Shown piece by piece: positions 7,869 to 14,929 of a stretch of 52,941 nt of DNA (positions within the stretch are counted from its first letter, which is position 1; each line of letters opens with the position of its first letter). Source of the DNA: an uncultured Caulobacterales bacterium (GTDB lineage Bacteria; Pseudomonadota; Alphaproteobacteria; Caulobacterales; Maricaulaceae); assembly GCA_937929915.1 (NCBI GenBank), contig CALFUN010000032.1:1-52941 (forward strand), in the 5' to 3' direction. A program made the position numbers and the translations under genes. The notes beneath the pieces are model-generated. The model worked only from the letters and a program-made list of their open reading frames with translations, had not been told where the DNA came from and searched no databases.

Positions 7869-9391
7869 TAAAGACCCCCATCCCTCAGTCGCAATTAGGT
7901 GTGATTGACATAGGGTCAAACTCAATTCGGCTTGTTATTTATGACGTTTATGGCGCGCATTTCACACCTGTTTATAATGAGAAAATATTGGCAGGTTTAG
8001 GGCGTGATTTAAAAAATACAGGCCGCTTATCAGAAACAGGTAAGCAGGCTTGCTTGCAAGCCTTACAGCGGTTTTACCGTATTGCGCGCGCGCGAAATTT
8101 GCCTAAATTATTAATTGGCGCAACGGCTGCGATGCGGGTTGCCAAAGATGCGCCAGAATTTCTCAAAGATATATATGCACGAACAGGTTTGAATATAGAG
8201 CCTATAAGCGGCCAAGAAGAAGCCCGCTTATCTGCTATGGGGTTAATTGCAGGCGATGTGCGCCGAACGGGTTTGGCGGCAGATTTGGGCGGGGCCAGTC
8301 TTGAACTGATGCAAGTGGCAAATGGGCAGGTTGGGCAAAATATCTCGCTGCCGCTTGGCCCATTTGATGTCGTTGGTGCAAATTTACGAAAAATTATAAG
8401 CGCCCAATATGCAGAACTGGGCGAGCAAATTGATGATGTTTTGCGGCCTTTGCCTCCCGATTTAATTTATACGGATAGATTATATTTAATTGGCGGGGCG
8501 TGGCGTAATTTAGCCGCCATACACCAACAGCGCAGCTTATATCCAATGCGAACTTTGCAAGCTTATGAGATAGGTGCAAGCGAAGCTAAATCTCTGGCGC
8601 GCTGGGCCTATACTGACGGGCTGGAGACGATTTTGGATTGGGCGGGTATGCGCCGCGCGCGAGCTGAAACGCTGCCCTATGCGGGGTTGATGTTAGAAAA
8701 ATTACTCGCCCTGACAGAGGCGCAAAAGGTTGTCATCTCCATTGCAGGGCTGCGCGAAGGTATGGTCTTTGATACGCTCTCTCCTGCTATGCAAAGCCGC
8801 GACGCTATGCTGGATGGCTGCGTTGATTTTGCACATGGCACGGAGCAGGAAAAAAACTTTGGCGCGCCTTTATTTGCATTTATCGAAAATATCATAGAAA
8901 GTTTGCCAACCGTTTTTAATCGCACGTCTGATCGCAGGCTTTATAAGGCGGCTTGTTTTTTAGCAGGTATCGGTAAAAATTTACATCCTGATTATCGGGC
9001 CGAGCTTGTTTTTGAAAATGTCTTATACGCCCCGATTGCGGGGCTTACACATGCTGAACGGGCTTTTCTGGCACTTATTTTATTTAGGTCTTTCACATAT
9101 AAACGGGCCGTGCCGAATAAATCGGCGGTTGAAGCTATTTTAACTCCAGAGCAGATCAATACCGCACGCTCTGTTGGCGGGATTATAAGATTGGCGATTG
9201 TTGCGACAGGCCGCTCAGTTGACTTGTTGAAAGAATTTAAACTTTATAGAGACGACGAGACGCTGATTTTATCTGTCAGTCAAGAAGAGAGCGCTTTGAT
9301 GACGGATCAGGTCATTTTCCGTCTTGAACGCCTTGGGCAATTTATGAACTGCGCTACGGTTGTTGATACGCATAGGCGCGATGTGAGGTAA
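7865..9391 (+). CDS. ppx: Exopolyphosphatase, Ppx/GppA family
   Basis: 508 aa. The actin-like ATPase fold of Ppx/GppA is plain: GVIDIGSNSIRLVIYD at residues 12-27 (phosphate 1), GATAAMRVAKD, EPISGQEEARLSAMGL and AADLGGASLELMQV (phosphate 2). A C-terminal HD-like helical region follows (CVDFAHGTEQ, then FLAGIGKNLHPDYR). It hydrolyses polyphosphate and possibly pppGpp. The 4-nt overlap with ppk1 (ATGA) makes this a ppk-ppx operon. The final 150 residues are more divergent than the core, as is usual in Alphaproteobacteria. A pure GppA role cannot be excluded from sequence alone, but the ppk partner favours Ppx. Confidence 0.94.
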   Translation: MIKTPIPQSQLGVIDIGSNSIRLVIYDVYGAHFTPVYNEKILAGLGRDLKNTGRLSETGKQACLQALQRFYRIARARNLPKLLIGATAAMRVAKDAPEFLKDIYARTGLNIEPISGQEEARLSAMGLIAGDVRRTGLAADLGGASLELMQVANGQVGQNISLPLGPFDVVGANLRKIISAQYAELGEQIDDVLRPLPPDLIYTDRLYLIGGAWRNLAAIHQQRSLYPMRTLQAYEIGASEAKSLARWAYTDGLETILDWAGMRRARAETLPYAGLMLEKLLALTEAQKVVISIAGLREGMVFDTLSPAMQSRDAMLDGCVDFAHGTEQEKNFGAPLFAFIENIIESLPTVFNRTSDRRLYKAACFLAGIGKNLHPDYRAELVFENVLYAPIAGLTHAERAFLALILFRSFTYKRAVPNKSAVEAILTPEQINTARSVGGIIRLAIVATGRSVDLLKEFKLYRDDETLILSVSQEESALMTDQVIFRLERLGQFMNCATVVDTHRRDVR

Positions 9392-9393
9392 AT

Positions 9394-10656
9394 TTAGCGT
9401 GGTGTGTTTTTTTCAATCGGAGTGGGTTGAGCTTGCGCATCTTTATCTTGCGGCGGAGCATTGGGATCTGGGAAATGGCTATCATAAATTCCCTCTAAAG
9501 GGTTGCGCGCTAAAGGTGCCTCGGTCTGTTCTTTGACGGCATTTAATTTATCAAGCGCGATTTTAACGGTGTCTTTTTTAGAGCTTTTATTCGCTTTGGG
9601 CTTTGATTGAATAAGCCATAAATCTCCATTATACGGATCGGCGATAAATAAGCCGCGCCCGTCCAAATATAGCTCACCTGTTGTGCCCCAAGCCGTGCGG
9701 CCATTTTGAAATCCTGAGAAAATATCTCGGCCGCGCGGAAGAACTGTGCCCAAAGCCGTTGGCACCGCGACAACATCATAAGCGTTCTGCCTTGATATGA
9801 AGATATGGTCTTTTAAAGTATCTGGCCAATTATCAGTGGTTTTATTTATGTGGGGCAGCGCTATGCCACCTAGCTGAAAATCTGGGCCAAAATTCACAGC
9901 ATTATCGAAATTTATACCGATATGCACATTGCCGGCCTTGCTAAATACAACCCAAGGCCTTGCATGAGGCGCAGCGGCAAGGCGTAGTAAATTACCATCT
10001 GTTTCAGCTAATAATTGTGCTCTGCCTGTCTCTATGTCGATGGAAATAAGACGAGCTTTATTGTCAGGGGTTGAATATCCCAGAGTTAATTCAGGGGCTT
10101 GCGTGGAAGCGGCTTGATGAGCCGTTAAAAAATACCGCCCCTGACTTTGAATATTCTGTAAGCTTGCTAGCTTTATGGGGGTTTGGTTTTTGATAAGTTT
10201 CCAAACTGCCTCGCGGTCGGCGACATAGAGTATTTCATTTATAAAGGCCACCGCGCTGGGGCCGTTAAATTGATAAGGCAAAGGCAGAATTTGCTCGGCA
10301 CGGCCATCTTGATTATGGTCTGGAATTGTAAAAATGCGGCCGTGTTTTTCATCGGCAACATAAAGCTCGCCTTGATTGCCGCGCGTTATAGACTTGATTT
10401 GGCCCATACGCCGCGCGAATAGTTGAATGTCCAATGTGTCTAAGGTTTTAAGCCGTCGCTCTTGCCGCCCTTTTTGTAAGCGAGCTAGCGGCGCGGTAGG
10501 CGGCAATGTTAAATCCTGATAAGCAGAAGAGGTTTGGGGTGAAGATTGAGGCAAGGCATTGCCAGAGACGTTTGATGTCCCATCTTGCCCATAAGCGGTC
10601 TGAAACCCAAAGCAGAACGGCCATGTTAAGGCCAAGATATAATGTGCGAATCGCAT
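9394..10656 (-). CDS. Secreted beta-propeller protein, sorbosone-dehydrogenase-like
   Basis: About 420 aa from the ATG at 10656; an in-frame TTG at 10671 adds five residues. The N terminus MRFAHYILALTWPFCFGFQTAYGQ is a signal peptide, so the product is periplasmic. Repeated blade-like stretches follow (GNQGELYVADEKHGRIFTI, PSAVAFINEILYVADREAVWKL, GELYLDGRGLFIADPYNGDLWLI), as in NHL/PQQ-type six-bladed propellers such as the L-sorbosone dehydrogenase family. The C terminus is proline- and glutamine-rich and low in complexity. It ends 2 bp from the convergent ppx stop. No catalytic residues can be assigned with confidence, so an enzyme activity is not claimed. Confidence 0.6.
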   Translation of the reverse strand: MRFAHYILALTWPFCFGFQTAYGQDGTSNVSGNALPQSSPQTSSAYQDLTLPPTAPLARLQKGRQERRLKTLDTLDIQLFARRMGQIKSITRGNQGELYVADEKHGRIFTIPDHNQDGRAEQILPLPYQFNGPSAVAFINEILYVADREAVWKLIKNQTPIKLASLQNIQSQGRYFLTAHQAASTQAPELTLGYSTPDNKARLISIDIETGRAQLLAETDGNLLRLAAAPHARPWVVFSKAGNVHIGINFDNAVNFGPDFQLGGIALPHINKTTDNWPDTLKDHIFISRQNAYDVVAVPTALGTVLPRGRDIFSGFQNGRTAWGTTGELYLDGRGLFIADPYNGDLWLIQSKPKANKSSKKDTVKIALDKLNAVKEQTEAPLARNPLEGIYDSHFPDPNAPPQDKDAQAQPTPIEKNTPR

Positions 10657-10923
10657 ATAAAGAAAATACAATGCAAACCCTATGAAAGCTTAACGAAATC
10701 GCGATATGGACAGGATTTCATGAAAATGAGTGAAATAAATACCGAAAATCGTAATATTTTTAGCAAATGATAGAATTTGCCATAGCTCTCATTTTGAGTA
10801 TATCTATAGTCATACGAAAAGGAGCCATGTTTTCAGTTATAATGACAGTGTAAATATCTCGCCAAATTATATGGGCCAACGAGTCTGCGAGTCCTTTCAG
10901 CAAACAAGCTGCGAGGTAAGGGC

Positions 10924-11523
10924 GTGAGCGGTGTTGATATAGCCTTGAGCGATATAGCTTATGAAAATGCTGTCCCTGTCAAGCAAGGTAATTATCCCTG
11001 CTTGATTTTAAACGCTGATTATCAGCCCTTATCTTATTTTCCTTTATCCCTTTGGTCATGGCAAGATGCGGTTAAGGCGGTCTTTCTTGACCGTGTAAAT
11101 GTCGTAGATTTTTACGAACAATGTGTGCGTAGCCCGAGTTTTGAGATGCAAATGCCTAGCGTGGTCGCGCTCAAAGATTATGTGCCACAAACCCGTAATC
11201 CTGCTTTTACGCGGTTTAATTTATTTCTAAGAGACGGGTTTGAATGTGTATATTGCGGTAGCCCGGATGAGCTAACATTTGATCATCTTATTCCGCGCCG
11301 TCTTGGGGGGAAAACAAGCTGGGTGAATATTGTTGCAGCTTGCTCAAGCTGTAATCTTAAAAAAGGGGGACGTTTGCCAAAAGATGCGCATATGCATCCT
11401 GCGATAAAACCTTTTCAGCCGACTATGCACCAGTTACAGGCGCAAGGGCGCCGCTTTCCGCCAAATCATTTACATAAAACATGGCTTGACTATTTATATT
11501 GGGACGTTGAATTAGACACATGA
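10924..11523 (+). CDS. HNH endonuclease family protein
   Basis: 199 aa from a GTG preceded by GAGGTAAGG. The HNH module is at residues 104-148: CxxC (Cys108/111), FDHLIPRR (Asp120, His121), Asn135 and a second CxxC (Cys140/143) followed by NLKKGGR. The N-terminal ~95 residues (CLILNADYQPLSYFPLSLWSWQDAVKAVF) are typical of the conserved stand-alone chromosomal HNH proteins of Alphaproteobacteria, not of restriction enzymes or homing endonucleases. It presumably cuts DNA, perhaps in repair; the substrate is unknown. Its stop overlaps the ATG of the next small membrane protein by 4 nt. Confidence 0.88.
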   Translation: MSGVDIALSDIAYENAVPVKQGNYPCLILNADYQPLSYFPLSLWSWQDAVKAVFLDRVNVVDFYEQCVRSPSFEMQMPSVVALKDYVPQTRNPAFTRFNLFLRDGFECVYCGSPDELTFDHLIPRRLGGKTSWVNIVAACSSCNLKKGGRLPKDAHMHPAIKPFQPTMHQLQAQGRRFPPNHLHKTWLDYLYWDVELDT

Positions 11524-11711
11524 AGTTACATCCTTACGCAATAATTATTGGCCTTGTTATTGGTATCATGGTTTTCTTTACTTTACGGCATCCGCTTTTT
11601 GCGCTTTTTGCAGCTGTCATCGCTGTTCTGGGTTTTGATATGGCGTTTAAGGCCCGTATTGAATCTGGTAAATCTGATACTGATAAGTCTGATTCTGATA
11701 AAGACACATAA
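11520..11711 (+). CDS. Small membrane protein
   Basis: 63 aa. Two closely spaced hydrophobic helices (about residues 5-22 and 26-43) are followed by a low-complexity charged tail, ESGKSDTDKSDSDKDT, that arose from a short repeated TCTGATA-type DNA unit. It starts inside the HNH stop (ATGA), so the two are co-translated. No family is recognised. It may be a small inner-membrane accessory protein; nothing more can be said from sequence. Confidence 0.7.
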   Translation: MKLHPYAIIIGLVIGIMVFFTLRHPLFALFAAVIAVLGFDMAFKARIESGKSDTDKSDSDKDT

Positions 11712-11742
11712 GCTAGAATTTACGGCGTGATAAGGGGGGGTT

Positions 11743-12615
11743 ATGACGGAAAATTCAGATCAACCAAGAGCTGAGTATCAATATGATTGGCAAAACCCAA
11801 ATTTGAAAAAATTTGATTTTGGGCGTATGATGAGCCGTACATTTCGCGGCGCGCTATATTGCGCTAAACAGTTTTGGCTGCCCGTAGGGTTGGTGCTCGG
11901 TATTCCAACATTTTTAATCAGCCTTTGGCCCATGCTCTTGCCAAATGGCGCTTATGGTGAGTTCATAACAGGCGGTGGTTTTGATGGATTTGAAGGTGCA
12001 TTTACACCGTTTATAATCGTTATGACTATTTTGATTTATTTGGCTTTTATAGCTGTAACGGCAATTTTATATATTGCTTTATCACATAATATTTATGGAT
12101 TTTATAATGAATCGGCGCCAAGTTTTCGCGAATCTTGGCGGCGCGGTGTCTCTCGCATTTGGGTGACGATTGGGGCGTCGATTTTATTTTTTATGGGGGC
12201 TATCCTTGGATTTATAATCTTTATTATACCAGGATTATTATTGGTGTTGGGGTGGTATTTAATAACGCCCATTATCGCAATGGAACAAAAAGGCCCAATA
12301 GATAGTTTGGCACGATCATGGAACTTATCTAGCGGATCAAAACGCTGGATATTGTTGTTTTTTATTGTTTTGGTGGTGATTTCGCTCATCATTCAGACCG
12401 TTTTTAGTTTAATCGCTTTGCCTTTTGGCAATCAAACATTGGCTCTATTAGAGGGCGGAACGACGATATTTTGGATTTTATATGCAATAGGTGCAGCCTT
12501 GTCGCAGATTGTCATATTGTTTTTAACGGTCGCGGGGTTAACGTCAATTTATTACGAAATTCGAGATTTAAAAGAGGGCGTCGGTCAAGAGCGTTTATCG
12601 GCTGTTTTTGACTAA
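11743..12615 (+). CDS. Multi-spanning membrane protein of unknown function
   Basis: 290 aa. The first ~45 residues are hydrophilic and aromatic (PRAEYQYDWQNPNLKKFDFGRMMSRTF); then about six hydrophobic helices run to residue ~270, with a soluble SHNIYGFYNESAPSFRESWRRGVSRIW loop in the middle. The layout (a charged loop, then a GFIIFIIPGLLLVLGWYLITPIIAMEQKG helix pair) resembles the glycerophosphodiester phosphodiesterase membrane domain / YciC-like families, but I cannot place it firmly. It follows the HNH operon by 31 bp with a G-rich ribosome-binding region (AAGGGGGGG). It ends 15 bp from the convergent sufE stop. Confidence 0.65.
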   Translation: MTENSDQPRAEYQYDWQNPNLKKFDFGRMMSRTFRGALYCAKQFWLPVGLVLGIPTFLISLWPMLLPNGAYGEFITGGGFDGFEGAFTPFIIVMTILIYLAFIAVTAILYIALSHNIYGFYNESAPSFRESWRRGVSRIWVTIGASILFFMGAILGFIIFIIPGLLLVLGWYLITPIIAMEQKGPIDSLARSWNLSSGSKRWILLFFIVLVVISLIIQTVFSLIALPFGNQTLALLEGGTTIFWILYAIGAALSQIVILFLTVAGLTSIYYEIRDLKEGVGQERLSAVFD

Positions 12616-12630
12616 GCTTTCATTTCAGAT

Positions 12631-13065
12631 TTATGATTGTGTCAAAGCTTGAGCTTGGCTTTGAATACGCTCTATCATGGCTTTTAACCCATTAGAGCGC
12701 TGCGGGGATAAATGTTCATCAAGTTCGAGAGCTTTCAAAATTTCGCTCGCATTTAAAGCCATAATTTGCGCCGCGCTTCGATTTGAAAAAATTCGCAGCA
12801 CAACAGCAACCAAACCTTTAACAATATGGGCGTCACTATCGCCGCGAAAAACGAGCTTGCCGTCCTGTACATCACTTACAAGCCAAACTTGGCTCACACA
12901 GCCTTTGACTTTGTAAATATCTATTTTTTCTTCAGGCGCCAAAGGCGGCATAGATTTCCCCATATCTATGACATGCATATAGCGCTCTTCCCAATCGCTT
13001 AAAAAAGCGAAATCATCGATTAAGTCTTGTATATCACTGGGTATATTTTGAAGATTAGCTTGCAT
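12631..13065 (-). CDS. sufE: SufE family Fe-S cluster assembly protein
   Basis: 144 aa from the ATG at 13065; a GTG nine bases upstream (13074) is an alternative start. SufE binds SufS and takes persulfide sulfur onto a conserved cysteine, here Cys56 in YKVKGCVSQVWLV, for Fe-S cluster assembly. The preceding DDFAFLSDWEERYMHVIDMGKSMPPL and the RGDSDAHIVKGLVAVVL strand-helix are typical of the family. No suf operon genes are adjacent, so this is a stand-alone copy. A 17-bp perfect dyad lies just upstream (13079-13095). Confidence 0.93.
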   Translation of the reverse strand: MQANLQNIPSDIQDLIDDFAFLSDWEERYMHVIDMGKSMPPLAPEEKIDIYKVKGCVSQVWLVSDVQDGKLVFRGDSDAHIVKGLVAVVLRIFSNRSAAQIMALNASEILKALELDEHLSPQRSNGLKAMIERIQSQAQALTQS

Positions 13066-13078
13066 GAAGCTCACATAA

Positions 13079-13095
13079 GCCTAGCAGCGCTAGGC
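13079..13095. promoter_or_regulatory. Perfect 7-bp dyad directly upstream of sufE
   Basis: GCCTAGCAGCGCTAGGC has 7-bp arms and a 3-nt centre. It lies 13 bp before the ATG (4 bp before the GTG) of sufE on the minus strand, so it is either a 5' UTR hairpin near the ribosome-binding site or a protein operator. It is not followed by a T-run in either direction, so it is not an intrinsic terminator. Confidence 0.45.
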
Positions 13096-13250
13096 TGCAA
13101 GCTCTCTTATTATGTTAAAATGTAGGTGTAAAAATACGGCAAAAGCGCTTAAGGCGCGAAATGTCTCGCTTTATTCTTATTTTTCGGGCCTTTATAGAGA
13201 GATTAAGCCATTATGAACCTGTATATAGGGTGGGTAAATTAGGATGATAC

Positions 13251-14840
13251 GTGGACCGCTTTCATAATAAATTAATAACCCCAAGCTTGATTTGGCTGGC
13301 AGCATTAATGGCGGCCTTATTGGGTGCCTATCTGCGTGGTATGGACATGATGGGACTGGCCGCGCTGGCGATATTTGGGGCTATTCCTGCCATAATCAAT
13401 CTGGTGCTGACACCTTTCATGAACAGGGAGTGGGCGCAGATTATCATTATATTTGCTTGGTCAGGGCTTGCCGCTTTTGCAAGTGCTAGTCTTGGCGTTA
13501 TCCCAATGGGATTGATGTTTATTTGCCCGATAGCCTTGGCAATGTTGTTTTTACGAGAAAAGCTTCTTGAAACCATACTGATCGCTTTACTTATTGGCGG
13601 CGTGATTTTCTTTGTTGAGCGCGAAGGTTATATGCCTGCCGCGCCTTTATCGGATGTACAAATAAGTTGGGGGAGGGTGACAGGCTTGGCTGCGAGTTTA
13701 GCACTTTTATTCGGCGCTATGTTTATAGCGGCAAATACTCGGCAAGTGTCGGTTTTGGGAACCACAGGGACTCGGTGGCGCGATGGTGTAGAAGGCGGCT
13801 TGTTTGAATTTTCACCGTCAGGGGATTTAATTGGCGCAAACCCGTTAGGGCAAAGTCAATTTGGTTTAAATGATATAGCGCGAATTGGTAGTCTTTCGAC
13901 TTTGTTTAAGGATAATGACACGGCGCAATCCCATTTTAATGCCGCCGTGAGCGAAGCCCGCGCCACCCGCCAAAATCAAATTATAAGACTGTCTTGGCCA
14001 AATGAAGATAATTATATGATGTCCTATGATTTGCGCGTCACGCCGTTACGCTCTGGCGGGATATTACTGCATACAACGGACCGGTCTGATGAAGAAACCC
14101 GCATTGAACAGTTAAGACGTACGCAAGCTATCGCCTTGCGTGATAACCAAGATAAAACCTTATTTTTTGCAGGCGTTAGCCATGAGCTGCGCACGCCGTT
14201 AAATGCGATTATCGGCTTTTCTGATATGATGCGCTCGCGGCTTTTTGGGCCTTTACCAAGTAAATATGCAGAATATGCAGATATGATCCATGATAGCGGG
14301 CAACATATGCTCGATCTTATCGGAGATGTACTGGATATATCCAAAAGCGATGCGGGAAAATATGAGCTAGATTATACGGAATTTGATGTGGCGGATGTAA
14401 TTCGTAGCTCTGTAAAAATGGTGCGTCCATCTGCGGATAAAGCCGAAGTGGATTTGCAAATAGATATAGATGACCATGTGCCAGTCTTATTACGCGCAGA
14501 TCGCCGGGCTGTACGGCAAATTTTGCTAAATTTGCTCTCAAATGCCGTGAAGTTTTCAAAGCGCGGGGATTTGGTTCAAATCGGCGTAGAGCCTGAAACC
14601 GATAAGCTGGTTTTATATGTTAAAGATAATGGTATCGGTATGAGCCCGAGTGATTTGGATAAGGTCAGCGAGCCATATCAACAAGGTACAGGCGCTATGC
14701 TGGTTTCTGAACGTGGTACGGGTCTAGGTTTGAACCTTGTGCAAAACCTAACCGAGTTACATGGCGGAGATATGCAGGTCGAAAGTGAATTAGATAAAGG
14801 CACGACAGTTTCTATACACTTACCATTAGAGCCGCAATAA
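13251..14840 (+). CDS. Membrane sensor histidine kinase, DivJ/PleC-like
   Basis: 529 aa from a GTG. Residues 10-162 contain about six membrane helices, 175-285 a PAS-like region (GVEGGLFEFSPSGDLIGANP), 305-370 HisKA with the phosphoacceptor His311 (FFAGVSHELRTPLNAIIGFSDMM), and 410-525 HATPase_c with N box Asn431, G1 DNGIGM (459-464) and G2 GTGLGL (489-494). The dimerisation sequence KYAEYADMIHDSGQHMLDLIGDVLDISK and the six-helix N terminus resemble the polar kinases DivJ/PleC of Caulobacter relatives, which act on DivK. No response regulator is adjacent. The kinase assignment is firm; the DivJ-like role is inference. Confidence 0.9.
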   Translation: MDRFHNKLITPSLIWLAALMAALLGAYLRGMDMMGLAALAIFGAIPAIINLVLTPFMNREWAQIIIIFAWSGLAAFASASLGVIPMGLMFICPIALAMLFLREKLLETILIALLIGGVIFFVEREGYMPAAPLSDVQISWGRVTGLAASLALLFGAMFIAANTRQVSVLGTTGTRWRDGVEGGLFEFSPSGDLIGANPLGQSQFGLNDIARIGSLSTLFKDNDTAQSHFNAAVSEARATRQNQIIRLSWPNEDNYMMSYDLRVTPLRSGGILLHTTDRSDEETRIEQLRRTQAIALRDNQDKTLFFAGVSHELRTPLNAIIGFSDMMRSRLFGPLPSKYAEYADMIHDSGQHMLDLIGDVLDISKSDAGKYELDYTEFDVADVIRSSVKMVRPSADKAEVDLQIDIDDHVPVLLRADRRAVRQILLNLLSNAVKFSKRGDLVQIGVEPETDKLVLYVKDNGIGMSPSDLDKVSEPYQQGTGAMLVSERGTGLGLNLVQNLTELHGGDMQVESELDKGTTVSIHLPLEPQ

Positions 14841-14929
14841 ACTCTCTTAAATTTTTTAATAAAGCTTTATAGCATCAAGCCTGCTGCGCTTTTTTCAAAA
14901 TTTCATTTCATAAATAGCGTTTATCAATA

